Shown here piece by piece: positions 26,338-36,105 of a stretch of DNA of 64,000 nucleotides. Every line of letters begins with the position of its first letter. Position 1 is the first letter of the stretch. The stretch lies in NCBI RefSeq assembly GCF_003258355.1, contig NZ_QKPO01000013.1, positions 62,001-126,000 on the forward strand. Direction: 5' to 3'. A model generated the notes under the pieces. It was given only the letters and a program-made list of their open reading frames with translations, was not told where the DNA came from and searched no databases. Source of the stretch: Confluentibacter sediminis. Lineage in GTDB: Bacteria > Bacteroidota > Bacteroidia > Flavobacteriales > Flavobacteriaceae. The translations under genes were made by a program, and so were the position numbers.

Positions 26338-27588
26338 TCAATTTTTAAAAATTTCTTTTAAAAGCATTTCAAAAGCCTTATTGGCCGCTTGATTTATGAC
26401 TTTAGATCGTATATTTCCAAGCATAAATTTTTGAGAGTACACCTTTGATTTAGTGGCTATTGCTATAAAAACAGTCCCTACTTCTTCATTGGAATCTGCT
26501 TTACTTGGGCCTGCATTACCAGTTGTTGCTATAGCATAATCTGAATTAAACATTTGCAAAACATGTTGTGCCATAGACTCTGCAATTTGAGAACTTACTA
26601 CAGAATGGGTATCTATGTCTTCTTTTGAAATCCCTAAAACGTTTATTTTGGACGCTGTCGCATAACTTACAATACTGCCATTAAAATAAGCTGAAGCTCC
26701 AGAATTTGCTATGAAGCGTTCGGCTATTTTGCCACCTGTGCAACTTTCAGCAGTCGCTACGGTTTTTTTCATTTCGGTCAACATCTTTCCTATGGTAAGC
26801 TCTATGGAATCGTCATCATCTTCAAAACCAAGAAATTCTTCCTTTACCAAAGGTAAAACTTTATTAATTTCATTTTGAACGTCGGCTATAATTTGCTTCT
26901 CATCAAAACCTTTAGCCGATAAACGCAATCGCATTCTACCTAAATCCGGCAAATAAGCCAATTTAATATGTTTTGGAAGCGCATCTTCCCATGCTTCTAT
27001 GCGATTTGCCAAAGTGCTTTCCCCTAAACCATAAATCAATAAGGTTCTATGCAAAATAAAAGGGCACTTAAATTTAGCCTTTATTTTAGGCAGCACTTCC
27101 AGAGTAATTAAAGCTTTCATTTCAAATGGAACCCCTGGGAGAGAAACAAATACTTTATTATTTCTTTCAAGCCACATCCCTGGTGCTGTACCTAACGTAT
27201 TCATTAAAACCGTTGCTTTGGAAGGTACTAATGCTTGGTCTATATTAACTTGCAATAAAGTTTGTCTCGCATATTGTTTCCAAATAGATTCAATATTTGC
27301 CAAAACTGAAGCGTCCCTTATCAATACATCGTCAAAATATTCGGCTATCGTTTTTTTGGTAATATCATCTTTTGTTGGCCCTAACCCCCCGGTAATAAGG
27401 ATGATATCTACACGGTTTTCTGCATCTTTGAATGCTTGCAGTATATGGGTTTTATCGTCTTGAACAGAGGTTATTTGATAAACAGAGACACCAATTTTAT
27501 TGAGTTCTTTGGCTATGAAAGCTGAATTTGTATCAACAACCTGACCTATAAGAAGCTCGTCGCCTATGGTGATAATCTCGGCTAACAT
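26338..27588 (-). CDS. cinA: CinA-family protein (competence/damage-inducible protein A, NMN deamidase)
   Basis: The 416-residue protein has the N-terminal molybdopterin-binding-like (MoCF) domain (ITIGDELLIGQVVDTNSAFI, TGGLGPTKDDITK) and the C-terminal PncC amidase domain (TAESCTGGKIAERFI, ATTGNAGPSKADS). CinA proteins recycle pyridine nucleotides by deamidating NMN and can cleave ADP-ribose. The ATG shares one base with the stop of the upstream Hpt gene, which points to translational coupling in a FAH-Hpt-cinA operon. Most CinA proteins have TGIAGP where this has TGNAGP. Confidence 0.95.
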   Translation of the reverse strand: MLAEIITIGDELLIGQVVDTNSAFIAKELNKIGVSVYQITSVQDDKTHILQAFKDAENRVDIILITGGLGPTKDDITKKTIAEYFDDVLIRDASVLANIESIWKQYARQTLLQVNIDQALVPSKATVLMNTLGTAPGMWLERNNKVFVSLPGVPFEMKALITLEVLPKIKAKFKCPFILHRTLLIYGLGESTLANRIEAWEDALPKHIKLAYLPDLGRMRLRLSAKGFDEKQIIADVQNEINKVLPLVKEEFLGFEDDDDSIELTIGKMLTEMKKTVATAESCTGGKIAERFIANSGASAYFNGSIVSYATASKINVLGISKEDIDTHSVVSSQIAESMAQHVLQMFNSDYAIATTGNAGPSKADSNEEVGTVFIAIATKSKVYSQKFMLGNIRSKVINQAANKAFEMLLKEIFKN

Positions 27589-27929
27589 TATAAATTAAAA
27601 TCAGATTTTATTTCAGCAATAGCCTTTTGTACAGCCACCATAACCACCTCTAGTTTTGGCTTGATATCTATATCCTTTTTCTCGAATTTACCCCAATCCT
27701 GTACCTCTATTAAAGTATTAAGAACGCCTAGTTCGAATAAATCGATGGTAGGTTTCATTTTATGGGCTGCTTGATAAGCATTAAAATAATCTTTTTCTGC
27801 AACAGCTTTTTGTAATCTTTCGGCATCTTCAGGAACCTCCTCTAAGAAGGCTGCCGCCAAGGTTGCAATAAAGTCTTCATCGTTGTCTGCCAACTCACGT
27901 ACTCTGAATAATTTGTAATGTTGTTCCAT
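27588..27929 (-). CDS. Histidine phosphotransfer (Hpt) domain protein
   Basis: This 113-residue protein is a single four-helix Hpt domain. The phospho-accepting histidine is His56 in YQAAHKMKPTIDLFEL. Such proteins shuttle phosphoryl groups in multistep phosphorelays between response-regulator receivers. No kinase or receiver gene lies nearby, so the partner is encoded elsewhere. The gene overlaps the stop of the FAH gene by one base and the start of cinA by one base; the functional reason for this grouping is not clear. Confidence 0.88.
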   Translation of the reverse strand: MEQHYKLFRVRELADNDEDFIATLAAAFLEEVPEDAERLQKAVAEKDYFNAYQAAHKMKPTIDLFELGVLNTLIEVQDWGKFEKKDIDIKPKLEVVMVAVQKAIAEIKSDFNL

Positions 27930-28540
27930 TATTTTACTGTTATTGAAAACATTTTTTTCTCTTCTATAAATCCTACAAGCTTATCGTTCGCTTCCACTTT
28001 ACCTACGCCTGCGGGAGTTCCCGTAAAGATAATATCTCCAATCTTTAAAGTGAAATATTTTGAAACATATTCAATGATTTCATCAATTTTCCATAACATA
28101 AGGCTTGTATTTCCGATTTGAACAATACTTTCGTTCTTTTTTAAGGAAAACTCAATAGCATTCACATCTTTAATTCCTTCAATTGGAATCCAATCTCCTA
28201 TCACAGCGGCCCCGTCAAACGCTTTCGCTTTTTCCCATGGCAACCCTTTTTCCTTTAATTTGCTTTGTAAATCCCTAGCCGTAAAATCGATACCCAAACC
28301 AATTTCATTATAATATTTGTATGCAAACTTTTTATCTATATGCTTTCCAATTCTATTTATTTTGACCAATATTTCAACTTCATAATGCACATCATTTGAA
28401 AAATCAGGTATAAAAAAAGGCTGCTTTTTAAGCAGAATAGAAGTATCTGGCTTCAAAAAAATAACAGGATCTGTTGGTCTTTCATTTTCCAACTCCTTAA
28501 TATGTTCTGCGTAATTTCTTCCTATACAGATAATCTTCAT
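27929..28540 (-). CDS. Fumarylacetoacetate hydrolase (FAH) family protein
   Basis: The 203-residue protein has the compact FAH fold: CIGRNYAEHIKELENE at the N-terminus, FDGAAVIGDW in the middle, and the family end motif GDIIFTGTPAGVGKV. Metal-binding acidic residues are seen in HYEVEILVKI. Relatives include oxaloacetate decarboxylases, acylpyruvases and 2-hydroxyhepta-2,4-diene-1,7-dioate isomerases; the small size fits the FAHD1-like acylpyruvase/oxaloacetate decarboxylase group. Substrate not determined. Confidence 0.9.
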   Translation of the reverse strand: MKIICIGRNYAEHIKELENERPTDPVIFLKPDTSILLKKQPFFIPDFSNDVHYEVEILVKINRIGKHIDKKFAYKYYNEIGLGIDFTARDLQSKLKEKGLPWEKAKAFDGAAVIGDWIPIEGIKDVNAIEFSLKKNESIVQIGNTSLMLWKIDEIIEYVSKYFTLKIGDIIFTGTPAGVGKVEANDKLVGFIEEKKMFSITVK

Positions 28541-28576
28541 TGTAGTTTGTTGTTTGCCGTTTAGTTGAAGTAACTT

Positions 28577-29353
28577 TTAACCTAACTTATTATTAAAATT
28601 TCTCAATTTGATAGCTGTCAGCACTTTTTTTGTGTACAACGGAAAATCGGCATTTAATAACCACCCAAAATAACCAGGTTCAGCTTCCAAGACTTCTGTC
28701 ACTAATTTGCCTTTATGCTTACCAAAAGCAAAACATTCTTCTCCTTTTTTATTGTAACCAATAAAGCCTGCAAAATCAGCAAATTGTTTTCTGGTACTAA
28801 ACTCCGATAAAAACTTGGTGTCATTTTCAAGTTCCTTGTATTTGTCTATTTGGGCTTTTAAAACTTGGTAAGTAGCATTGGTATCTGCTTCAGCACCATG
28901 AGCCCCTTCCAATTCTTTATTGCAATAAAATTGATACGCAGCACTCAATGTACGTTGTTCCATTTTATGAAAAATGGTTTGTACGTCTATGGACAATCTG
29001 TTTTTCATATCAAAATCAACATCGGCACGTAACATCTCTTCCGCTAGTAATGGAATATCAAATCTATCGGAATTAAAACCTCCTAAATCTGAATCCTTAA
29101 TCATATTATAAATATCTTTAGCGACTTCTTTAAATGTTGGTTTATCGGCAACATCTTCATCTGTAATGCCATGAATGGCCGTTACCTCTTTAGGAATAGG
29201 CACCCCTGGGTTTACCAACCAGGTTTTACTGTCTTCTTTTCCATTAGGAAAGACTTTAAGGACAGCAATTTCTACAATTCTATCGGTTGTTATATTGACA
29301 CCGGTAGTTTCTAGATCGAAAAAACAGATGGGCTTAGTTAAATTAAGTTGCAT
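28577..29353 (-). CDS. 3'-5' exonuclease, DnaQ-like (DEDDh)
   Basis: The 258-residue protein has the exonuclease motifs FFDLETTG (Asp/Glu pair at residues 12-14), the middle segment GFNSDRFDIPLLAEEM, and the DEDDh C-terminal motif HGAEADT. It resembles DNA polymerase III epsilon-type exonucleases but has an extra ~80-residue C-terminal part (FGKHKGKLVTEVLEAEPGYF, a segment seen in bacterial exonuclease-X-like proteins). Role in proofreading or DNA repair is inferred. The gene is 36 bp upstream of the FAH gene in the same direction and may head that operon. Confidence 0.92.
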   Translation of the reverse strand: MQLNLTKPICFFDLETTGVNITTDRIVEIAVLKVFPNGKEDSKTWLVNPGVPIPKEVTAIHGITDEDVADKPTFKEVAKDIYNMIKDSDLGGFNSDRFDIPLLAEEMLRADVDFDMKNRLSIDVQTIFHKMEQRTLSAAYQFYCNKELEGAHGAEADTNATYQVLKAQIDKYKELENDTKFLSEFSTRKQFADFAGFIGYNKKGEECFAFGKHKGKLVTEVLEAEPGYFGWLLNADFPLYTKKVLTAIKLRNFNNKLG

Positions 29354-29410
29354 GAGCTATATTTTACAAAAATGTAAAGATAATAAATTGAAAAGTGTAG
29401 AAAACAAAAA

Positions 29411-29434
29411 AACCAACCGTTTTACAGATTGGAT
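29411..29434 (-). terminator. Probable terminator after the E2 gene
   Basis: On the minus strand CCAATC pairs with GGTTGG (one G-U pair), followed by TTTTTTTG, about 23 bp past the stop at 29457. The stem is short. Confidence 0.5.
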
Positions 29435-29456
29435 TTTACATATAATATAACAAACA

Positions 29457-30857
29457 TTAAATTTCCCTATTACTATCCCAAGCCTCTAAATAATCTTTAA
29501 CGGCTTTTACAAATTGCCCCCCAAGAGCACCATTAACAACTCTATGATCGTAAGAATGGGATAAAATCATTTTATAACGGATACCAATAAAATCGCCTTC
29601 TGCCGTTTCAATGACAGCTGGCATTTTCCTTATGGCACCAAGTGCCAAAATACCAACTTGGGGTTGATTGATTATTGGTGTGCCCATGATACTTCCAAAA
29701 GAACCGACATTGGTTACCGTATAAGTACCGTCTTGTGTATCGTCTGGCTTTAATTTTCCCATTCTGGCACGATTAGCCAAGTCGTTAACCTGCTTTGTCA
29801 TACCAAGTAAATTAAGTTGGTCGGCATTTTTAATAACAGGAACAATCAAATTGCCATCAGGTAACGATGCCGCCATCCCTAAATTAATGTTTTTCTTCTT
29901 GATTATTTTATCTCCTTGAACAGAGATATTCATCATCGGATAATCTCGAAGGGCTTTAGCTATGGCCTCCATAAAAATAGGCGTAAACGTTAAATTTTCA
30001 CCTACACGATTTTTGAAGCTATCTTTAACCTTATTTCTCCAGTTCCATATTTTTGTCACATCTGCCTCAATAAAACTTTGAACGTGCGCGGATGTTTGAA
30101 TGGACTCCATCATATGATGTGAAATGATTTTCCCCATTCTAGTCATCTCCATAATATCATCTTCACCGCTTGGCATGACTGGAGCTTTCGCAACTTTAGT
30201 CACATCTGCTACGACACTTTGTTTAAAAGCTTCTTCTTTTTTAATGGGCTCGGATTGCGATTGAACAGGAGCTTGAATTTCAGCAATCTGGTCTTCAACT
30301 TTATTTGGAGTCGAGGACGTTTCAACTTTAGGCTCCATGGAATCTTGCCCATTAGATCTAGCCTCTACATATGCCAAAATATCATCTTTAGTAACCCGAC
30401 CTTCTTTACCAGTACCAGTTACAGTATCTAATTCAGTTTGGGAAATTCCTTCTTGCTTAGCTATATTTTTAACTAAAGGTGAATAAAATCGACCTTCACT
30501 TGAAGCTATTGGGCTAATAGTTTCTTTCGCAGCCTGAATAGTTTGTTCTATAACTTCAACAGGTTCTTCCATGAACGATTCCTCAAAAGATGAAGAAGAT
30601 TCCTCTTGCAAACCACCTTCTGTTTCAATAATGGCTATAACATCTCCAACCTGAACGACCTCATCTACATTAAAGCGTTTTTCAACCAAAACACCTTCTA
30701 CTTCGCTTGGCACTTCACTATCTACTTTATCTGTGGCGATTTCCAAAACAGCTTCATCAAGTTCAATGGGATCTCCAACTTCTTTTAACCATGATGTGAT
30801 GGTTGCTTCTGCAACACTTTCTCCCATTTTTGGTAATTTAAGTTCAAACTTTGCCAT
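29457..30857 (-). CDS. 2-oxoacid dehydrogenase E2 component (lipoyl acyltransferase)
   Basis: I start at the ATG at 30857; the longer frame opens with TTG. The 466-residue product has an N-terminal lipoyl domain (lipoylated Lys44 in EIATDKVDSEVPS), an acidic linker, an E3/E1-binding domain (SPLVKNIAKQEG, GKEGRVTKDDILAYVE), a second linker, and the catalytic acyltransferase domain. The active-site motif HxxxDG reads H438-R-V-V-N442-G, so the conserved aspartate is asparagine. It is probably the E2 of a branched-chain or pyruvate dehydrogenase complex; no E1 or E3 gene is adjacent. Activity with Asn442 is uncertain. Confidence 0.92.
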   Translation of the reverse strand: MAKFELKLPKMGESVAEATITSWLKEVGDPIELDEAVLEIATDKVDSEVPSEVEGVLVEKRFNVDEVVQVGDVIAIIETEGGLQEESSSSFEESFMEEPVEVIEQTIQAAKETISPIASSEGRFYSPLVKNIAKQEGISQTELDTVTGTGKEGRVTKDDILAYVEARSNGQDSMEPKVETSSTPNKVEDQIAEIQAPVQSQSEPIKKEEAFKQSVVADVTKVAKAPVMPSGEDDIMEMTRMGKIISHHMMESIQTSAHVQSFIEADVTKIWNWRNKVKDSFKNRVGENLTFTPIFMEAIAKALRDYPMMNISVQGDKIIKKKNINLGMAASLPDGNLIVPVIKNADQLNLLGMTKQVNDLANRARMGKLKPDDTQDGTYTVTNVGSFGSIMGTPIINQPQVGILALGAIRKMPAVIETAEGDFIGIRYKMILSHSYDHRVVNGALGGQFVKAVKDYLEAWDSNREI

Positions 30858-31038
30858 ATCTATATTATGTTGCCGTTTTAATTCGTGTTGCAAAATTAGT
30901 GAAAAATCAATAATTTCTTTAGATAATCAACAATTAAAACTAACTGAAAACAATCGCCTCACCTCTACCAATAACTGTATCACTCCATATTATAACGTTT
31001 GAATTATTGGATAATATTTTACAAGTCAACAACTTACT

Positions 31039-31295
31039 TTAACATCCATCTTCAATAACGCCTATTATATTTTTGTAACTTAAGGTCTTGGCATCTAAAA
31101 TAATTTCATCCTTATTCTCAAGATTAAGGGCATAAGACGGAACAATCACCTATTTTGACAAAACTTGTTTTCACTTTTTATTCATTTTATTGGAAGAGAG
31201 CATATCGACACACCTCGTTTTTTATTATTTCCAGAAATGTAAAATTTTAGTCTCACTATAGTCATAATTTCGGCATCAATGGCTGTAATAGTCTT
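31039..31295 (-). pseudogene. Frameshifted gene remnant between recR and the E2 gene
   Basis: The 516-bp spacer (30858-31373) has no intact gene, but two coding-like pieces lie in order on the minus strand. One (31295-31182) reads ITAIDAEIMTIVRLKFYISG followed by NNKKRGVSICSLPIK and stops. The other (31149-31039), in another frame, reads VIVPSYALNLENKDEIILD then AKTLSYKNIIGVIEDGC and stops. Their residue composition looks like real protein. I read this as a decayed gene with a frameshift between the pieces; I do not recognise the family. Confidence 0.4.
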
Positions 31296-31373
31296 CTAGA
31301 TACTTTTTGAACAAGGTTACAGGAAACAGAGAACATTATCAGTTTACTATAATAACGGAGAGTTAAATATCCT

Positions 31374-31991
31374 CTATGATTTCAGGGTAGCTTCAAATGG
31401 AATTCTGTTCACAATACTACGTCCTAAAGTAATCTCGTCGGCATATTCCAATTCATCTCCAACAGAAATTCCCCTTGCTATGGTCGATGTAATAACTGGG
31501 TATGCTTGAATTTTTCGATAGATATAAAAATTAGTCGTATCACCTTCCATGGTAGAACTTAATGCAAATATGAGTTCTTTCACTTTGCCCTGTTTTACTT
31601 TTTCAACTAAGGATTCTATATTTAAATCATGAGGACCAATACCATCCATGGGTGAAATTTTCCCTCCTAAAACATGGTACAATCCTTTAAACGAACTGGT
31701 ATTTTCTATGGCCATAACGTCCCTTATATCTTCCACCACACATATAATATGTTCATTCCGATTAGGATTTGAACACATATCACACAACTCTACATCGCTA
31801 ATATTATGGCATGATTTACAAAATTTAATGTCGCTCCGCATGGTTTGCAAGGCTTCAGAAAGGGCTAGAGTTTGCTCTTTTGGCTGCCTTAATAAATGCA
31901 AAACCAAACGTAAAGCGGTACGCTTACCAATACCTGGAAGTTGAGACATTTCGTTTACAGCACGTTCTAGAAGTTTTGATGAGAATTCCAT
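31374..31991 (-). CDS. recR: Recombination protein RecR
   Basis: Started at the ATG at 31991 (205 aa), as the longer frame begins with TTG. It has the helix-hairpin-helix ([13 protein letters not shown]), the zinc finger ([16 protein letters not shown]), and a Toprim domain ([28 protein letters not shown]). RecR works with RecF/RecO to load RecA on gapped DNA. Length is typical. No dnaX or YbaB gene is next to it, unlike in Proteobacteria. Confidence 0.97.
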   Translation of the reverse strand: MEFSSKLLERAVNEMSQLPGIGKRTALRLVLHLLRQPKEQTLALSEALQTMRSDIKFCKSCHNISDVELCDMCSNPNRNEHIICVVEDIRDVMAIENTSSFKGLYHVLGGKISPMDGIGPHDLNIESLVEKVKQGKVKELIFALSSTMEGDTTNFYIYRKIQAYPVITSTIARGISVGDELEYADEITLGRSIVNRIPFEATLKS

Positions 31992-32101
31992 AAGTTGCGA
32001 ATTTACAATTTTACCTTTAATTATGAATGGCAAAGCATTTCAAAATATTAGCAATTGTTTTGACTGGTATTTTTGTATATTTCGGCTACCTAATTTAAGT
32101 T

Positions 32102-33565
32102 ATGCAACCAATTCACGTCCTTATTTTAATAGCTGTTTATTTTGGTATTTTAATTTTTGTATCTTACTTAACTGGCAAAGAAGACAGTAACGATTCGTTT
32201 TTTAGGGCAAATAAATCGTCTCCTTGGTTTCTAGTCGCTTTTGGTATGATAGGCGCCTCGTTAAGCGGTGTTACTTTTATATCTGTTCCTGGAGATGTAG
32301 GCAGCAACATGTTTGGATACATGCAAGTTGTACTAGGTTATTTATTAGGCTATATGGTCATCGCCTTTGTTCTAATGCCAATATATTACAGACTTAATGT
32401 GACGTCTATTTACGAATATTTAGGTAATAGATTTGGCATGACAAGTCATAAAACAGGTGCTGGGTTCTTCTTTTTATCTCGCGTTCTTGGGTCGGCTTTT
32501 AGATTGTTTTTAGTAGCCAGTGTCTTGCATGAATTTGTTTTTAAATATTGGAATTTCCCATTTCCAATCACTGTTATTATTTCTGTAGCACTCATTTTAA
32601 TTTACACATTTAAAGGTGGGGTTAAAACCGTGGTATGGACGGACACCATACAAACCTTGCTTATGTTGGTGGCTTTAGTGGTTACCATTGTTTTAATATA
32701 CCAAGAAATGGGATGGGGTTTAGGCGATTTTATTGGTAGTGATGCCATTAAAAAATACGACAAAGTTTTCTTTTTTGAAGATATACTCGCTAAAAATCAT
32801 TTCATCAAACAATTTTTGGGAGGTATGTTTATTGCTATTTGTATGACGGGGTTAGATCAAGATATGATGCAGAAAAATCTAACCTGCAGATCCTTAAAAG
32901 ATGCTCAAAAAAACATGGTGTCTTTTAGCATCATTTTAATCTTTGTTAATTTTGTGTTTTTGCTGTTAGGTGCCTTATTATTTGTTTACGCTGAAACTAA
33001 GGGCATCAGTATTCCTATGGTTGATGGCGTTGTAAAAACAGACTTATTATATCCGGAAATTGCCCTGCATTCCAATCTTGGCTTACCTGTTGCCATATTC
33101 TTCACTTTAGGATTGATTGCTGCAGCCTATTCTAGTGCAGATAGTGCTTTAACGGCATTAACAACCTCATTTTGCATAGACTTTTTAAATATTGAAAAAC
33201 GACCAGAAAACACCCAAAAACGCACACGTAAAAAAGTACATATTGGCATGAGTGTTTTAATGGTTTTGGTCATTATTTGCTTCTATTATGTATTAAACCA
33301 AAGCGTGATTAGTGGCATATTAACAGTTGCTGGTTATACTTATGGTCCCTTATTAGGCTTATTTGCTTTCGGAATACTCACAAAATTCAAAATCAAAGAC
33401 CGTTTGGTGCCTTATGTAGCCATAGCCTCTGTGATACTATGTTATATTATAGCCAATATTCCTTCAGATTATTTAGGAGGCTATAAGTTTGGATATGAGT
33501 TATTAATCGTAAACGGCATTTTCACCTTTTTAGGTTTAATACTGATTCGTAGAAAGCAACACTAA
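32102..33565 (+). CDS. Sodium:solute symporter (SSS) family transporter
   Basis: The 487-residue protein has about 13 predicted hydrophobic segments in the LeuT-like SSS layout, with family signatures [20 protein letters not shown] near the N-terminus and [20 protein letters not shown] after the middle. It probably imports an organic solute (sugar, amino acid or carboxylate) with Na+. The substrate cannot be read. A -7-like TATTTTTG lies at 32068-32075. Its 3' end overlaps the convergent CoA-binding gene by 30 bp. Confidence 0.92.
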   Translation: MQPIHVLILIAVYFGILIFVSYLTGKEDSNDSFFRANKSSPWFLVAFGMIGASLSGVTFISVPGDVGSNMFGYMQVVLGYLLGYMVIAFVLMPIYYRLNVTSIYEYLGNRFGMTSHKTGAGFFFLSRVLGSAFRLFLVASVLHEFVFKYWNFPFPITVIISVALILIYTFKGGVKTVVWTDTIQTLLMLVALVVTIVLIYQEMGWGLGDFIGSDAIKKYDKVFFFEDILAKNHFIKQFLGGMFIAICMTGLDQDMMQKNLTCRSLKDAQKNMVSFSIILIFVNFVFLLLGALLFVYAETKGISIPMVDGVVKTDLLYPEIALHSNLGLPVAIFFTLGLIAAAYSSADSALTALTTSFCIDFLNIEKRPENTQKRTRKKVHIGMSVLMVLVIICFYYVLNQSVISGILTVAGYTYGPLLGLFAFGILTKFKIKDRLVPYVAIASVILCYIIANIPSDYLGGYKFGYELLIVNGIFTFLGLILIRRKQH

Positions 33566-33898
33566 AGAACACGCTATTTCAAAATCGATATTATTTTCTT
33601 TTAAAATTTTATACAACTCTGAATTTTCTGTGCCGGGGTTAAAAATGACCCGTTTGGGTTTCAAACTAATAATATAATTGTAAAACTCTTTTTGATTTAT
33701 TGGATTGACATAAAGAGTTACTGTATCCACATCTTTATAAGGCAACTGTTCGGTATCAACTTTCACACCTGCAATGACGCCTTCCTTCCTGCCAATGGCT
33801 ACCACTTCATACTCATGAGCTATCAATTTCTGAATAACCAAATTTGAATATCTCGAAGGATTTAATGACGCACCAATTACTAAGGTTTTTTTATTCAT
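33536..33898 (-). CDS. Small CoA-binding domain protein (YccU-like Rossmann fold)
   Basis: The 120-residue protein, from the ATG at 33898, has [20 protein letters not shown] at the N-terminus and [12 protein letters not shown] near the end, both typical of the CoA_binding_2 (YccU-type) family. An in-frame ATG at 33928 would add ten residues but breaks the usual start. The ligand and role are unknown, though members bind CoA or related nucleotides. The last 30 bp overlap the end of the SSS gene on the other strand. Confidence 0.88.
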   Translation of the reverse strand: MNKKTLVIGASLNPSRYSNLVIQKLIAHEYEVVAIGRKEGVIAGVKVDTEQLPYKDVDTVTLYVNPINQKEFYNYIISLKPKRVIFNPGTENSELYKILKENNIDFEIACSLVLLSTNQY

Positions 33899-33980
33899 AC
33901 ATAAAAATTTATTTTCCAGGTGTAACATCTACAAAACTACTGAATCTATGTATGAAATCCATCTAAAAATCAAAACACAA

Positions 33981-34697
33981 ATGAAAAAGACAATTACCTT
34001 CCTAGTGCTCCTATGCTTCAATATATACGTTATGTCTGCAGAAGATTCCATAAGAATATATGGACAGGTCACAGACTTCAACAATGTTCCAATGGATAGT
34101 GTTTCCGTAAGATTAAAAAATGAAAATTTTGAAAACCTTTATGAAACATTATCGGACCAAAATGGACATTTTTCGTTAACTGTACCTAAAGGTCATTACT
34201 ACTGTTTATATGCCATTAAAACATCCGATTACGGCAAAACAAAATTAGAATATTGGGCTTGGAACATCCCTGCTTATAGCAATCTAGAAATAAACCCTCA
34301 ATATGAACGTATGGAGATATATGGCGTTAATGTCTTTGAACCCCAAGTTAGTCCTAAGGAAACCTATTATATATATTTTAGACCCATGAGTTTAACCAAA
34401 GGATTGAATCTTAAGCAAAACACCAATGACCAAAACATTATAGATATAGCCCCTTCTTCCATTCAATTGAACGAGCTACTCATTAAAATAAACAATAAAG
34501 AGGCAGAGATCTTGAACATTACTAAAATAAAGGAATATGCTAGAGGCAGCAATATGTATGGTTATATGGTTCAAATAAAAAAACCAAAAGAAGCATTCAC
34601 ATCAAATGAATTATCTTACGATAAAATTTCCATCCTCCTCCATTCTAAAGAAACCAATGAGTATGGAAAAAGTGATTATTTCTACGAAAAAAAATAA
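33981..34697 (+). CDS. Secreted protein with carboxypeptidase-regulatory-like beta domain, function unknown
   Basis: I start at the ATG at 33981 (238 aa), which opens a signal peptide (MKKTITFLVLLCFNIYVMSA); a longer frame from 33948 adds 11 residues. Residues ~24-85 look like a carboxypeptidase-regulatory-like fold (IYGQVTDFNNVPMDSVSVRL, SDQNGHFSLTVPKGHY). The remaining part has no motif I know. Probably exported; no catalytic residues identified. A 206-bp spacer follows, with the fabH terminator. Confidence 0.75.
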   Translation: MKKTITFLVLLCFNIYVMSAEDSIRIYGQVTDFNNVPMDSVSVRLKNENFENLYETLSDQNGHFSLTVPKGHYYCLYAIKTSDYGKTKLEYWAWNIPAYSNLEINPQYERMEIYGVNVFEPQVSPKETYYIYFRPMSLTKGLNLKQNTNDQNIIDIAPSSIQLNELLIKINNKEAEILNITKIKEYARGSNMYGYMVQIKKPKEAFTSNELSYDKISILLHSKETNEYGKSDYFYEKK

Positions 34698-34861
34698 ACT
34701 GTGTTAAGTTTTATAAAAAAATTAAAAAAATGCACAATATATACTTACTAAATGACGTTTAAAAACTAACCAATCTCCGAATTAATAATTATTTGAGTTA
34801 GTCACCACAATAAAAAATTCGAAAAAAAGGTTAGTGTTAATTAAAAATGATTAATGGCTAG

Positions 34862-34896
34862 AAAAATCCGAAATCTCTCCAGTTTTTCGGATTTTT
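34862..34896 (-). terminator. Intrinsic terminator after fabH
   Basis: A 12-bp stem (AAAAATCCGAAA, 34862-34873, with 34885-34896) and 11-nt loop, 8 bp past the stop at 34904. On the minus strand the stem ends in ATTTTTC. Confidence 0.75.
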
Positions 34897-34903
34897 TAAT
34901 TTT

Positions 34904-35908
34904 TCACCATTTAATAATGGCACTTCCCCAAGTAAACCCACTACCAAAAGCTGCCAAAACTACGTGGTCTCCTTCTTTTATCTTACCTTCTTCCCATGCC
35001 TCAGTAAGCGCAATAATGACGGATGCTGCCGTTGTATTGCCATACTTCATAATATTATTAAAAACCTGATCGTCTCGCAAACCGAATTTATGTTGGATAA
35101 ATTGCGCTATTCTTAAATTGGCTTGATGCGGAATAAGCATATCTATATTTTCCTTTTTAAGATTATTGGCCATTAATCCCTCCATAATTGCTTCACTAAA
35201 ACGCACGACGGCATGTTTAAAAACAAATGTACCATCCATATATGGAAAATAAGACACATCTTCTTCTGGAGATTGCATAATCTCTGGAATCCAGTGTGCT
35301 ATGCTTGGAGACGCCACAATTAATTTATCGGCATATTTACCTTCACTATGCAAATGTGTAGATAAAATCCCTTTGGTATTATCTTCTTCTCTAGTTAACA
35401 CACATGCTCCAGCTCCATCACCAAAAATAACGGTCACACCCCTACCTCTCGTGGTTTTATCCAGTCCATTACTATGATACTCTGCACCAATAACAAGTAC
35501 ATTTTTGTACATCCCCGTTTTAATAAATTGATCTGCCACAGAAATAGCATATATAAACCCCGAACATTGATTTCTAACATCCAATGCCCCTACAGTTTTC
35601 ATATCCAGCATATCTTGGATTTGAACGCCACAACCAGGAAAATAATAATCAGGGCTCAACGTAGCAAATACAATAAAATCGATATCATCTTTTGTTAAAT
35701 CGGCACGTTCTATAGCTATTCTAGCGGCTTTTGCACCCATAACGGCGGAGGTATCATCTGTTCCTTCTTGAATCCATCGACGTTCTTTGATACCTGTGCG
35801 TTCTTGAATCCATTCATCACTGGTATCCATTATTTTAGATAAATCGTCATTCGTCACCACATGATCTGGCACATATTTACCTAAACCAATTATTCTTGAA
35901 TTATACAT
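34904..35908 (-). CDS. fabH: Beta-ketoacyl-ACP synthase III
   Basis: The 334-residue protein has the complete KAS III triad: Cys115 in NQCSGFIYAIS, His in LIPHQANLRIAQ, and Asn in MKYGNTTAAS. It condenses acetyl-CoA (or branched acyl-CoA, usual in flavobacteria) with malonyl-ACP to start fatty acid synthesis. It is not linked here to rpmF/plsX, as is common for a first fabH copy, so it may be a second copy (inference). Monocistronic with its own terminator. Confidence 0.94.
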   Translation of the reverse strand: MYNSRIIGLGKYVPDHVVTNDDLSKIMDTSDEWIQERTGIKERRWIQEGTDDTSAVMGAKAARIAIERADLTKDDIDFIVFATLSPDYYFPGCGVQIQDMLDMKTVGALDVRNQCSGFIYAISVADQFIKTGMYKNVLVIGAEYHSNGLDKTTRGRGVTVIFGDGAGACVLTREEDNTKGILSTHLHSEGKYADKLIVASPSIAHWIPEIMQSPEEDVSYFPYMDGTFVFKHAVVRFSEAIMEGLMANNLKKENIDMLIPHQANLRIAQFIQHKFGLRDDQVFNNIMKYGNTTAASVIIALTEAWEEGKIKEGDHVVLAAFGSGFTWGSAIIKW

Positions 35909-36064
35909 GCTTATATCTTATTTAGTTATACAAAGTACAAAATTAAATATGGATTTTCCAATAATATACCACCTAACAAAAGAGGTGTCAGTTTGTCACT
36001 TTTTTACTCTTGGCATTTTTGTTGACTAATAATAAAGTGAAAGTTTTAAAATATTATTAATTAG

Positions 36065-36084
36065 ATTCCTGTCTTTGCAGGAAT
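36065..36084. repeat. Dispersed palindromic repeat upstream of htpG
   Basis: ATTCCTG (36065-36071) pairs with CAGGAAT (36078-36084), loop TCTTTG. It resembles the 24431-24448 element. It lies 21 bp before the htpG ATG, so it is probably in the htpG leader. Confidence 0.5.
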
Positions 36085-36105
36085 GACAAATAAAAACATA
36101 AGATT

